Shown here in pieces: positions 43,641-61,056 of a stretch of 64,000 nucleotides of DNA (its first letter is position 1; the number at the start of each line of letters is the position of its first letter). The position numbers and the translations under genes are program-made. The stretch lies in assembly GCA_018857735.1 (NCBI GenBank), contig JABMCL010002216.1, positions 737,001 through 801,000 of the forward strand, read 5' to 3'. This DNA comes from Alviniconcha marisindica (lineage: Eukaryota > Mollusca > Gastropoda > Provannidae). The notes beneath the pieces are model-generated. The model made no database searches. It had not been told where the DNA came from and saw only the letters and a list, made by a program, of their open reading frames with translations.

Positions 43641-44408
43641 GGCCAACTGAGGCAGGTAACTCGGTTTGGTTTGCTTTGTACCTCTGATTCGGACCGTTTC
43701 GCATTTAGTCTTTTGGGGGTCAGTTTGACGATGAAACTTCCCGGTGTGTTTTGACATGTTGTCCGTACAAAACGATGCTAGACTGGTCTGAAGATTGGGA
43801 AAAGTAAGTAAGCCGAGACTGACCGGATGCTTTTTCGTTTTGTTTTGTTCAGCCCAGGCTCTCGAGGCAGGCTGTTTTGACGGACTCGGAGGGTTGGTAT
43901 TGATCTGGTTAAACCTGCACTTCTCTCTTTCCTTGTCTTGGCTCCTAGCCAGTCTCAGTCGCCACGCTGTACCGAGGTTCATGAATGCTGAAGGGACAGC
44001 GGCCAAAATCACTCCTGACAAGATGTCAGATCCTCTCGATCTCCCATTGCTGACTGTCTTTGGGATCACTATGCTCTCAGGCCGATATTTCAAGCCTTGT
44101 CATTCAGAATATAAATACGGAAGCTGTCATTGAAATCCGAGTTTTGGGAGCAAATGGAGGATGGCGTTAGGGTGAACCACCGGAAGTAGCCAATGTGTGT
44201 GCTAGTCACTGACGGTTTTTGTGAGATTAGTCTCTCCTTGGTGGTGTTATTGTTTGAAAATCAATTACGTATACTCTGCTGTAACCATTCTCTAGCGGCA
44301 AAGGCAGCACTCAGGAACAAAATGGTGTAGCATTCTCTGTCTTTCTGTCTGTCTGTTTCTCTCTCATATTTAATCTCTCCAGTAAAACGTTATATTCTTC
44401 AGAAAACA

Positions 44409-44446
44409 TGGTATTCGACCCCCCCCCCCCCCTCCACCCACCCCCC

Positions 44447-44513
<67 letters not shown>
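44409..44513 (+). repeat. C run and TC microsatellite
   Basis: C-rich run at about 44419-44448, then (TC)n to 44513. Confidence 0.95.
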
Positions 44514-44516
<3 letters not shown>

Positions 44517-45089
44517 TCAGTCCTTTCAGAAATACGTTATATTCTTTTAAAAAAAAACATGGTACTGAAAACGCTGGAAAAATTAGACATGGTCCATACA
44601 TACTCTTTCCTCCCTGCAATTGTCTGTTTCTCAAGACAGCCTATGTTAGATTCCATAACGATTTAGGGTGGCGAAGGAAAATTGTATCATGCCGTAGAAA
44701 AAGATCCCACCCCCCTTCCCATATTTCCTTTTCTCTGTTAATAATTTTGGAATATTGCATCAGATTCAGTCTTCATAAGATAAAGTTGTTTATTGTCCAT
44801 GCTAAAATTATACACGGAAATTTGCCTCTTGGCTGCAATGTAAACTTCACAGAGAAAGAGAGAGAGATTAATTGATTGATTGAACTTTAATACTCAAGGA
44901 TAAAGAATTTAGGCAAAAGCCTAGTCTTACAATCTGTCCTTGTTAAAACACAGCAATAACAACAACAAAAGCACCGGCACATCCATCTATGCAAAGTATA
45001 GTGGTAGAACCAATTTACCAAAAGATGAATGTAAGAGCCTAATCCTGTCTGAAAAACTCGCCTCGCAACAATGTAAACATGGTATACTG

Positions 45090-45092
<3 letters not shown>

Positions 45093-45149
<57 letters not shown>
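45093..45149 (+). repeat. GA microsatellite
   Basis: Uninterrupted GA tract in the intergenic stretch between CFAP100 and the membrane-protein gene. Confidence 0.95.
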
Positions 45150-45151
<2 letters not shown>

Positions 45152-46140
45152 TAAACACACACCTAACGTAACTTACGGACAAACAGTAATCACATCACGG
45201 GACCGGGCAGAACATTACCGTCAAAGACAACTTAAAAGAAGCATTAAATGATAGTAAATAAGCCGACAGCAAAAGTGCTCCACAAGAATCAAGATCCAAA
45301 CACATAAAAGGTTAAAATGAACGCTGTTTATTAGAACAAAACAGAATAACTGTTGCTGACAATTTACGAGAACTGAAGGCATTCAACGGCTGAAACTGTA
45401 TCCCCTTGCGCGATGAGTTCATTCATTCACGCTGTCGCACCCCGAGCAGTGAATTATACACAATAATTCCGCACACAACAGATGCGTATGTACTGACGTA
45501 GACGCGTTGTTGTGGATGCCGCCACGCCAGTGTCAGTCAGTTGCAGCCTGTGTGTGTACGCATTGTACTGTACACTCACTGAGACAGTACAGGTCGAGGC
45601 GTTACTGAAGTGACGCTTTTTTCTGATGTCACAGATGTTACCACGCATCTCCAATAGACTGACGATAGAAGCAGACATGCCCTTTGCTGTCGGTACAGTA
45701 TCGCGTCCAACGGGTGGACTCCGTTGTGACCCAGGGTATGCGGTCACGGCGACCAGTTCCATTTTTGGTTCATTTAGTTTGTCAGTGTGACTTCTGTCTA
45801 GGTATAATCGCCTGTCTGACTCAGACTGTTACACCATTGCGAGTGGGAAAACTGCCACCAACAGACAAACATATAACGAGCAGAAAAGGGAAAACAACAA
45901 CAACAACAACAAAACACACAACAAATAAACAAAGGGCATTTTATAACAGCATGAGCTTCCTCGGTAATTGACCGGGGTGGGGCCGGGGTGGGGAGTGGGG
46001 GGTGGGGGCGTAGGTTATCTGCGATGAAAACAACAACAACAACAAAAGCCTAATTGAATGAGAGGAAACAGGGACGGTGTAAGACTTCATTCACTTAAAA
46101 CCCGACCGGAGACAATTTCAGTCGTCACTCAGTGACATTA

Positions 46141-46285
46141 CAATCAGCACACAAGGGAGTTAATTAGCGCTCGAAATAGGTAGCACAAGTACAACAACAA
46201 AGACCTGAGTATTACCTGCGGTAACTCTCACCTGGCATGCGTGTAAATACAAGGTACATAAACTCCACTAGAAGTACACCCTTTT
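46141..46285 (-). repeat. Dispersed about 140-bp repeat, copy 2
   Basis: Reverse orientation: ACAAGGGAGTTAATTAGCGC, AACAACAAAGACCTG, CTCACCTGGCATGCGTGTAA and GTACATAAACTC correspond to the + copy at 36761-36900. Confidence 0.8.
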
Positions 46286-46368
46286 TACTAAGGTTAACTA
46301 ACATTCCCGCGTACCAAGCAAAATTATTTCAGTGTAGCCTGTTTTCTTCGAACTTGTTGCATTTGTGT

Positions 46369-47454
46369 CAAGCTGGGATTCGGACTGATCGGATCAGGCA
46401 ATGCTGTACCGGCGTGGTCTTTTTGAGATGGCAGTAAACATACGCATGGACCTGTTACTCAGTGAAACAGCATTTTGGTGACGTGAGACTGAGAAAGAGG
46501 ATCCGTTACTGAGTAGCACTTGGGTGATGAGAGATTGGGGGGGGGGGGGTAATCACGAGGGTGAGAGAGAGGATTTTTTTTATTCATGAGTGTAACAGAT
46601 AAGCATGGATTACTTTTTTGTTCTCTCCTTCCAGCCCTTGCCATGCCCAAACGAGGGACTGTTATAGACTTAATGATACGTGTACACATACTTCTGAGCT
46701 ACTACACACCGTTGCACACATGATATAAGTGAACTTTAGACATTAAACAAGAGAGAGACAGAGACAGAGACGAGAGACAGACAGACAGAGACAGAGACAG
46801 AGAGAGCAGCAGCAGCAACAGCAACAGCATCCGTTCTACGAAGCTGGCGAGAAGACTGGGCCTTCTGTGTGAATGTAGTGTCTACAGGTAGGCACTGTTC
46901 GTGAAACCCGGTCCGGAAGCAGTGAGTGATGGGAAGCTGGGATTAGGTCAAGCTGGGATTCGGACTGATGGGGTCAGGTAATGCCGTGCCGGCGGCAGGG
47001 TCTTTGTGAGACGGCAGAAAATATGTGTATGGCCCGTACTGAAGCAACATTTTGGTGACTGATAAGAGAGATAAAGAGAGACAGACACAGATAGAGACAG
47101 AGACAGAGAGACTGAGACACAGAGACAGGCGGAGAGAAACAGAGAGAGACAGAGAGACGGAGAGAGACACAGAGAGAGACAGAGATGAAGTTATTTACGA
47201 GGGTAACAGCGGATACAAAGACATGTAAGACTTGGGGGGGTGGGGGAGGGGGGGGGTGGGGGGGGGGGCGTTGTTTTTTACCCTCGGCAAACGAGAGAGG
47301 CCATTATAGACCTAATGATACATATACACGTATGTCTAAGCTACTACACACCGTTGCACACATTAAATAAGTGAACTTTAGACATTCAACACACGATGAA
47401 ATGGGGATGGACAGAGAGAGGGAGAGCCGAGAGAGAGGGAGAGAGACTGAGAGG

Positions 47455-47513
<59 letters not shown>

Positions 47514-47635
47514 AGCAGCAGCAGCAGCATCCGGTCGAGGAAGCCGACGAGAAAGACTGGGCCTGCCTGTGTGGGTGTAGTGTCTACAGGTAAGCACAGT
47601 TCATGAAACCCGGTCTGGAAGCAGTGATGCTGAAG
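46369..47635 (+). repeat. Tandem duplication of an about 600-bp block
   Basis: Copy A (46369-46930) and copy B (46949-47635) share, in order, AGCTGGGATTCGGACTGAT, CATTTTGGTGA, TACTACACACCGTTGCACAC, GTGAACTTTAGACATT, a GA/GACA tract, CAGCAGCAGC and GTAGTGTCTACAGGTA(G/A)GCAC, then TGAAACCCGGTC. The copies differ mainly in the length of the GA-rich tracts. Confidence 0.9.
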
Positions 47636-48011
47636 TGGCCAGGTGGAAAAGCAGCTAAGCCTATTTACATATATGCATGGCTGCTGGCAACGCGGAAATC
47701 TCAACTCTAAAAATAGGCCTTTTTCCCTGCACGTGAAACTCGTGGCCGCTTGTCAGCTTCAGCTTTTGCGGCGGCACTGACTGGAAAGCCATGCAGGTCT
47801 TTCTTCTTATTTTCCTTCCCCCCCCCCCCCCCTCCCCCTTCTTTTTCTTCAGACTGGTCTTTTAGAGATTAGGTCTCCATTTTTACGTAATTTATGTTCG
47901 AGTCAATTCTGAAGTGATACGTACATCAGTCTTGTGCCTATGCCTATGCCTTCAGAGGTACTCATTTTTAACCAAGTGTTAACTGAAAGGTATCTCTGCG
48001 ATACTTTTAAA

Positions 48012-48080
48012 TAATAATAATAATGGAAATTTACTAAGCACCTACCCTGCGGCTGAAAGCGTTAAGTACGGAACGCATAT
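48012..48080 (-). mobile_element. LINE 3'-end remnant, reversed
   Basis: AATAATAATAATAATGG followed by TTTACTAAGCACC, GGCTGAAAGCG and CGCATATAAT: reverse of the (ATT)n-tailed ends elsewhere. Confidence 0.5.
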
Positions 48081-48220
48081 AATATAGGCCTACATCGCGA
48101 CAGACACTGTTATCAGTTCACAAAGAGCTAACACTGACATAATGTACACATCATTATGGTTTCCAAACACACACGGGGTGTGGGGGTGAGGGTGGGGAGG
48201 AAAATCGTACTACAAGTTAT

Positions 48221-48357
<137 letters not shown>

Positions 48358-48783
48358 TGTACGGACTCAGTGACAGGGTTAAGGACAGCTCTTCTTCTTC
48401 TGCCTTTTTAGTTAGTCTTTTCACTAGACTGATCTCACGATTTTCAAGATAACAATAATTATATCTGAACAAATTACACCAAAACAACAATAGACTTAAA
48501 GAAAGAAAAACAACTGAGTGTTTTTGCGACTGAAATATTTTTGAAGGAAGAGAGAGAAGCAGAGCAGCTTGATGTCTTGGAGGGGGGGGTTCCATTTGTG
48601 GTGAGCGAAATGCGAGAACACAGGGTTAAAAGTACCTCTGCTGTCAAACCCGTGCGACTGATTCAGTTTCAAGACTACTCTCAGAAGCTTTGCTTTGAGC
48701 TTTGTCTGGGCGCGAGGATCGACAAAAGGCTATGCCACCAGTAAACTCCGTAAGCACTGCTCGAGTCTGTTCTATCAGTTACT

Positions 48784-48785
<2 letters not shown>

Positions 48786-48869
<84 letters not shown>

Positions 48870-48876
48870 ATTTGCC

Positions 48877-48930
<54 letters not shown>
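48786..48930. repeat. (GT)n(GA)n - spacer - (TC)n with hairpin potential
   Basis: GT tract, then GA (about 48833-48863), GGGGGGATTTGCCCC, then TC to 48928. The GA and TC blocks are complementary and the spacer itself has GGGG/CCCC ends. Confidence 0.93.
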
Positions 48931-49472
48931 ACATGTGAATCAAATTGCCTCCCCCCCCCCCTCCCCCGCCTCTCCCACCCACCCCCTCTCTCTGGCCGTC
49001 TGTCTGTCAGATGACACGGACTGCTCAGAAGCCTGACGCATTGATTGTAAACCATAGACGCAAAGGTTGCAGCAAGTCCCTACTTGAATTACATCTGTCC
49101 CGATGCGATCGTTATCTTTGTTTGCTTTTACTGAAGTCAGTTTTCCTGCTACCGGGTCGGCCGCGAGGCGGGGGCCGTATGACTGTGTGTGTGTGGCGTG
49201 GCAGTTTTGAAAGCAGCTCACTTTTCCCATGATGACGCGGGTTTACTCGGCTGTTTTCTAAGCCTGCACTCGACTGATGTCAAAATGAAGAAGCGTAGTA
49301 GAAGACTGTTGCGAGCAGAAGACATTCCGGCGACCAAAAAACACGAAATGCCCGCGAACTGGCCCATGTAACATGGTGTTGTTGTTTTTAACGCAATACA
49401 TGTCAAGATATTTGTTCCGTTTAATAAAAGCGTTTTGACCTGGAAGAGTTTTCGTGCACCGCTGACACCGCG

Positions 49473-49521
49473 CGCGCGCGCGCGCACACACACACACACA
49501 CACTGCACGCACGTGAGCACG

Positions 49522-49583
<62 letters not shown>
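49473..49583 (+). repeat. (CG)n(CA)n tract
   Basis: CGCGCGCGCGCGCGCG followed by CA tracts with CACGCACG interruptions: alternating purine-pyrimidine over about 110 bp. Confidence 0.95.
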
Positions 49584-49584
<1 letters not shown>

Positions 49585-50379
49585 GTACGTAGCTAGCGCA
49601 GTCACCTTCTGCAGCTCAGTCCGCCAATGGCCAATAAAATATCATTCAAAAAAATCGACGTTGCTTAAAGTTCCGCAAAAACAAAGACAAATAATTGAAC
49701 GATTCAAATCGGATTGAACCATTAGCAATCAAAGCCAGTCTCTGTCGGCACGTGACATACGCTACCGCGCAGTGCCACAGAAGATCACAGCTTGAAAAGG
49801 GCAAGCTCACAAAAAAAGGACGGGCGGGGAGGGGGGAAGGGGGGGGGGGGAACACGACGAACACAAAACGCTGGAGAGTAATCCCTGACGTCCTCTAGGA
49901 TCTCGTCCGACTTATTTTCGTCAAGGGAATATTGATTGAGCGCAGGATGGGGTGAGGGGAAGGGGGGGAGAGGCGCGAGCACCTGACCCTACGTCTGTAA
50001 CCAAAATAACTCTAAAATGTACCGGACAAACAAAGCTAGCACTGACAGGACAGGACGGATTTCTCGTTCTCTATCTCTGGAACAACTTTGTCTCTAATTA
50101 GACTGGCAGTCAGGCACCGTCACGACAGCAACGTGACGTACGTCACTTGGGGGCAGGGGTGGAGGGGGAAGAGACCGCTGTCCCTATTCGTTCAATTAGA
50201 CCATATGACGTAGCGTGCATGGACGTCATATTCCCTCTCTGTCTCTCTCGTTTCCCCCCGCCCCAAACACCCTTCTCCCTTCTGTCTTCTCCCTCCATCC
50301 TCTCTCACTCTCTCTCTCTGTCTCCGTCTCTCTCTCTCCCCAACCACCCTTCTCCTTTCTCTCTCTGTCTTCTCCCTCT

Positions 50380-50392
50380 GTGTGTGTGTGTC

Positions 50393-50426
<34 letters not shown>

Positions 50427-50432
50427 GCTCGC

Positions 50433-50487
<55 letters not shown>

Positions 50488-50493
50488 TCGTCT

Positions 50494-50560
<67 letters not shown>
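50380..50560 (+). repeat. (TCTG)n(TC)n microsatellite
   Basis: TCTG blocks interrupted by GCTCGCTC, then a TC tract of about 65 bp. The 154- to 200-codon open frames across it are artefacts. Confidence 0.95.
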
Positions 50561-50562
<2 letters not shown>

Positions 50563-51080
50563 CCGGTTAGTAATAAACAAAACGCTCCGCTGCAGTAAAA
50601 GATGGACTTACTATTGTAAATCTGGCCAGGGAAGACACGATGACAAAATACGTGGAGACACGCAAGACACAGTAGCAAAAGAGCAGACACAATCCAGGTC
50701 AGTCAGTGTCAGTGACACCCACCATGTTCGCAGGTTAGTGACTACTTGACCTAGCTCTGCTGATCGGCTCGCTCGATCGTTGCATGGCCACCAGACCTAG
50801 CCTATTTCGATCCTTTTGCTGGAGCCTTCTTTGTTACGAGTTTTCACTTACCCGTCATCAGCTTACCACCCCCACACATTGATTTGCTGACATCAAGCAG
50901 AGTGGTCACAAAACAGTTCTTCTGTTTTGTTTTGTTGGTTTGTTGTTTCGATCAAAACGCACAAAGGACTGTTTTTAAGCAACTTTATTTTTTATAGAAA
51001 CATACAAAACGTAGGCTATATATTTTCGGCACGGATGCCCGACTTCGACTTGGCAACGAACGAACGGTGAAACTGAAGAC

Positions 51081-51310
51081 TCAACAAACAATTAAGCGCT
51101 CGAAAGCTGTCACATGAACACAACAGCATAAAGACTCGAGTCGCCTCAGTGCGGTAACTTTCACATGGCATGCGAGTAAATACAACGTATATTAACACCA
51201 CCAGAGGTACATCCTCCTACATAGTTGGCGCCTCAGGTCTTTGTTGTTGTGTTTGTGTGAAGGTCTTTCGAGCGCTGACTAACTCCCTTGTTTGTTGATT
51301 CTTCACTAGG
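51081..51310. repeat. Dispersed repeat, copies 3 (-) and 4 (+, partial) facing each other
   Basis: 51081-51218 is a reversed copy (AATTAAGCGCTCGAAAG to AGAGGTACATCCTCC) and 51225-51310 a direct partial copy (CCTCAGGTCTTTGTTG to CTCCCTTGTTTG), forming an imperfect inverted pair. Confidence 0.75.
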
Positions 51311-51907
51311 CGCCCTGGGCCTCGTTCTGTTTCAGATGGTGTCGTTAAGGCACCATGGCAAAGGAAACAATGAAAATGAAGTCTCTAGTTAACAGCAACA
51401 AACTGGTACGTGCATCATTTTGTTTTTAAAACAAAGTGATGTTCTTAACGTCGTCTGCTGCTGCATTCGCTTTGTTCCCCCCTCCCCCTGTCGGGAATCG
51501 CCAAGGCAACCTATCTACATGTAAATTAAGCTGGCACCAATTCCTCGCTGTCACGCAAAGAGACCATTCCCAGACTTCTGCTTTTACCGACTGCAGTGCC
51601 ACTTCAAGCGGGTCTGCAAATTAAAACTGCCCTTTGCTATTTTTACATCCAAAAAATGCCGTGGCGGGGAGCTTGGGGTAGATGTACAATTAATGTAAGG
51701 GTTGCCGGCAGATCTATTGATTACGATGGCTTTGATGGAGTGCATTGCTCTGCATCCATGAAGATCGATTGGCCCCTCCGTCATGCTGATTATGTGAATC
51801 AAATTGCACAGCTCGAGTTGCAGTGACAACTCGTCTTACACTGGTTCGTGAGAGAGCACGAAAAAAAAAAAAAAAAAACGAAAGAAAGAAAAAGAAGGGG
51901 TGAAAGA

Positions 51908-51913
<6 letters not shown>

Positions 51914-51970
<57 letters not shown>
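51914..51970 (+). repeat. GT microsatellite
   Basis: Pure GT tract just before dispersed repeat copy 5; an A-rich run (51860-51878) lies upstream. Confidence 0.95.
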
Positions 51971-51971
<1 letters not shown>

Positions 51972-51991
51972 CTTGAAAACGTTCTTGTGTT

Positions 51992-52115
51992 CGAGGACGT
52001 ATCTCTGGTAGAGTTTGTGTACCTTACTTTGACTCGCATGCCAGGTGAGTTACCGTCGTCGACTCAGGCCTTTGTTGCTCTGCTTGAGTGCCGTCTTAAC
52101 TGCTTTGTTTGCTGA
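51992..52115 (+). repeat. Dispersed about 140-bp repeat, copy 5
   Basis: GAGGACGTATCTCTGGTAGAG, TTTGACTCGCATGCCAGGTGAG and CAGGCCTTTGTTG, aligned with 36761-36900. Confidence 0.75.
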
Positions 52116-52939
52116 ATCTTGTGTACGAGGTCCTTGAGCAAGTTCTTGTTAGATGCGATGGCCTCAACATTTTTTGTTGTTGTTGTTGTTGGATGCGAGA
52201 GCCTTCAAAAAGGTCTTGCAGTTTCCGGGGTCCTCAGAAAAATTAGTACTGGATGCGAGAGCTTTGAAACAGCTTCTTGCAATAATCAGACCCCTATAAG
52301 ATAAACAACATCGGTACAAAACTAATTCATTGTTTTGTTTATTCCATATTATTACAGTGTAAACGGTTGATGGAAGTAGAAGGTCGGAAGTAGGCAACAA
52401 CAAACGAGCCACAGCCAGATATTCCTCTTTTATTCTTCTTTTCCGATGGTATCTACGAGAGGCAGTTGGTATCGCCTCTCGATTTCTCTCGCTCTCTCAC
52501 ATCGTCTTTTAGTGGCGTCCAAAATAGAACACGTAAAAGATACGTAAAAGATTGAATGACGTCCACACACGAAAAAACATTGACAGAGCGACATACAGGG
52601 TACAGTAACACAAACACAATGTGCAGATGCATTTGGCTACAACAAGAAGAAGAAAAAAGTCTACACAAAGTAAAAGAAGACTTTCCAGATCCATAATGCA
52701 CTTAAGCAGCATAGAGGTCAGTTTTAGAACAAATTAGGTCGGCAGAAATGACTGGTGTGCAGTCTCTACCAGGGACGCGAAGACTAGAGACTGAAGTACG
52801 GGGGATCGGAGGTGGGGGTGGGGGTGGGGGTAGGGGTGAGGGTGAGGGTGGGGTTCCAGGGTTTACGTTTGGCTAGGGATTAAAGTGGAATAACGGTACA
52901 AAGAGTAAATTGCAAATGGGAGGGTGGAGGGGGGGGGTG

Positions 52940-52943
<4 letters not shown>

Positions 52944-52993
<50 letters not shown>
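52944..52993 (+). repeat. GA microsatellite
   Basis: Pure GA tract behind a G-rich run. Confidence 0.95.
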
Positions 52994-52997
<4 letters not shown>

Positions 52998-53564
52998 CAC
53001 CTATAGCAGATTATACACAGTGGGAAACAAAAGAAAGGGATGGGGATCGCGGGGGAAGGGTTGTAAGTAACCTTTTTACGCCCAGTCAACCAACCAAGAT
53101 ACTTACTCCCCACCCCGCGTGCCCCACCCGTTTCTTTTCCCATGGGGCATACACAATCTGCTACAGGCAGAATAAAGTGAGGGGGAATCTGCAACGGGCC
53201 CTAGCAAATCGCGCAAACATCACACTATAATGCTTCCGTTTGTTTCCATCATTTGCCGGATCACGCTCAATATTGACACAGGGAGGAAGCCATCCATTGG
53301 TAGCGCTGTCCTAATGAAACACGTGTATAACGTGCTGATCGGCTGCCAGGGCTTGCGCTACCAATGAAAAGGATACGCGCCCAGGCAAACTACCAGGACA
53401 CGTGCCAGCTGTTTTCGCTGCATCGATTCGTTCGCTTTGTACGACAGCGGTGGGTGACGCGAAAAAAGGTGCTTCTGGCGTTGTTACTTAGTCAGAAACG
53501 TTCACAAAGTCTGTGTGTATTGATGCCAGAATTGCGAAAGGGCCTGGGCGCATCTTTGGCATTG

Positions 53565-53568
<4 letters not shown>

Positions 53569-53599
<31 letters not shown>

Positions 53600-53615
53600 G
53601 CGCGCGCGCACTCTC

Positions 53616-53681
<66 letters not shown>
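53569..53681 (+). repeat. (CA)n(CG)n(TC)n compound tract
   Basis: CA, then CGCGCGCGCGCGCG, then TC to 53681. Confidence 0.95.
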
Positions 53682-53685
<4 letters not shown>

Positions 53686-54250
53686 CTTCCCCATGAACCC
53701 CCTAGAGTGTTAACGTTTGCACACACAACTTGCCAAAATGATTTCATCTAGGTCTTTGTCAGTGACAGGCGCCATGGGAGTTTGTTGTTGCTGTTTTGGT
53801 CAGTGTATGTCCTTTTGTAGACGAAAGTTCAATATACAGGTTTTTGTCCGTTGTTTACTGGTTACACTTGCTGTGTGTTTTCATCCAGATATTAGTGTCA
53901 ACAGAACTATTAAACGATTTTATTTCTCGCAATTCCCGGGTTTGTTTCCATCAGCTCAGCCATTTATCTCTGGTTTTCGAATCGATTCCACCTAGCTTGT
54001 ATCTTGCAGCCACTTTTAACACAGCCCTCTTGCACGAGTACGGCCTGCACAGCTGGCGTGACTGCAGTCGCATTTGCAGTCGGCACGCAGTCATCTCGCT
54101 TTCTTTTAGTCTCGTCTCCACTGTCATCGTACTTCGTAACCGTGGCAACAGCAACAAAATGAGGAGACTTGCCTCACAGACCTGGCGCAGGTCTGAGTGA
54201 CACGTAAGGCTGGTTATACTCGGTTCCAGAAACAGGCTTGGCCTTACCAC

Positions 54251-54390
54251 TGAATCTCTCGTCTTCACTCAGTCTGATAGATGTTGCATCGTATCAGTTT
54301 ACCGTTTTGAAATAGTGGCTGGATAGCTGTGCAAATGATAGGCTGCGAACGAAAGAGGCGGAGATAGTTCAGTTGGTAGAGCGTCCGACT
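54251..54390 (+). repeat. Duplicated SINE head with flank
   Basis: TTACCGTTTTGAAATA, GATAGGCTGCGAACGAAAGA and the A-box region GATAGTTCAGTTGGTAGAGC occur here and again about 140 bp downstream at 54391-54528, so the SINE's 5' end and its left flank were duplicated in tandem. Confidence 0.85.
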
Positions 54391-54496
54391 GAATCTCTCG
54401 TCTTGAGTCAGTCAGATAGTTATTTCATCGCGTCAGTTTACCGTTTTGAAATACTGGCTGTGTAGCTTTGCAAGTGATAGGCTGCGAACGAAAGAG

Positions 54497-54800
54497 GCGG
54501 GGATAGCTCAGTTGGTAGAACGTCCGACAGAAAATCCAGGCGCAATATCAGCGCGGGTTCGAGCCCCTGGTGCGGCAAGGGATTTTTCTCCCAGAGTCAA
54601 CTTCTGGTGCAGACTCTCTTCCGGTGGCCGTACAGCCCCCGTGTGCAATCGCATGCATTAAAATATGTGTGCACGTTAAAAATCCCAAACACTGGCAGCC
54701 ATATCACTGTCTGGGCACAGGAAACTGCTGCACACACTGCTCTTGCGGCTGCTATGTCTTACCTGGGTAAGGCGACCCAAATTTCCCCGCAAGAGCCATA
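54497..54800 (+). mobile_element. tRNA-derived SINE
   Basis: A box in GGGATAGCTCAGTTGGTAGA, B box GGTTCGAGCCC at 54556-54566, then a non-tRNA body with CCAGAGTCAACTTCTGGTGC and CCCCGTGTGCAATCGCATGC, of a kind I recall from molluscan genomes. No CCA-ready acceptor stem is present, so it is not a functional tRNA gene. Confidence 0.8.
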
Positions 54801-55955
54801 CAAAAAGGCCTGACTCTTAACAAAAAATTGTTTGAGAGTTTAACGGGGAAAAAGTCAGGAGAATGGTGGCCCATTAGCAGAAAAATGACAAGACAGAAAG
54901 AGCAAGATTACCCTTTCCTATCTCCTCTCTTGTGTTCCTGCCTAATCAAAAGACAGCCCTGAGATTTCCAGACAGGGAAGAAATCTCAGACATCCCCGGC
55001 CTCCCTTCGGGGGGTAAAAACAAAGAAACCTTTTTTTCTTCTTCTTTTTTTGCAACAAACAGGCCTGTCGAGTCAGTCAAGCCTCTACATTAACGAAAGC
55101 TGCTCGGCAAAGCCTCGCAGTTGTGGCGAAGAAACTAAACAACGACGACGACAACAATAACCGGGCTTGGGGGACAGTCAACAGAAGTGTCGATAGGTAA
55201 ATTAATTCGGGGGTTTATAGGCCTGAAAAAAAGAGTTAATCAGGGCAAGAAAGCCTGTTCTGAATGTGATTCCGGACTGTTTATATGCCCACTAGCTGTA
55301 CAACGACAAGCCGCTGTAGGTTTTGTTTGGTGTGTGCGTGTGTGCGTCCGTGCGTGCGTGCGTGCGTGTGTGTGTGCTGCGCGCGCCAGCACACACCGTA
55401 TTCGTGCCTCTATCAGATTTGACTGATTGCTTCCACGTTGTAATCAAATATGCCATGCTGAATTGTCATTTTCCTTGTGTATTTCAGATAACGAAGGTTG
55501 GGGGTGTCGGCCACACCAGATCAGTTTCAAGCCGTAGGTGCAGCAGACGAGGAAAAAAGTGGCAGCCTACGTGAAAGCACTGTGACCCGAAGAACATGAC
55601 CGACAGTATCACGCCTTTTCCTCGTAACTGTTTGTGCTTTTCAATATCCGATGTTTCTGACATCCCCGAGCTAAATCTATGCGCAGGCTTCCCCCCACAA
55701 AAACGTTGTTCGGGGCGGACATCCCACACACAGCCTAACAAACGTTCTAACGAGCTAGTCGACAACTGAACTCATCAATAGACGAAAAGCACGTAGTCTT
55801 TTACGTTTAGTTTGTGGAGGCTGGCACATTGATTTCGCCACCGCAAACTGACGACGTTCGAAAAACGAACGTAAAAAGTCCAGAAAACTATTATCAGCAG
55901 TACTCTCTGCGAGTTTGAGAGAAGGCAAGGCACTACCACCACCACAGTATCCACG

Positions 55956-61056
<5,101 letters not shown>

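Noticed and set aside
43285..43704. 139-codon - strand frame in the CpG-rich segment
   Set aside because: No recognisable domain, overlaps equally long frames on the other strand, as expected in GC-rich DNA with few stop codons.
50147..50749. 200-codon open frame on the + strand
   Set aside because: Nearly all Ser/Leu/Cys/Val from TCTG and TC repeats; an artefact of the microsatellite.
51596..51826. 76-codon + strand frame as a small gene
   Set aside because: It begins at GTG, has no splice or family support, and the region shows no other coding signal.
54497..54575. Functional tRNA gene
   Set aside because: A and B boxes are present but the cloverleaf is not complete and a SINE body follows; it is the head of a retroposon.
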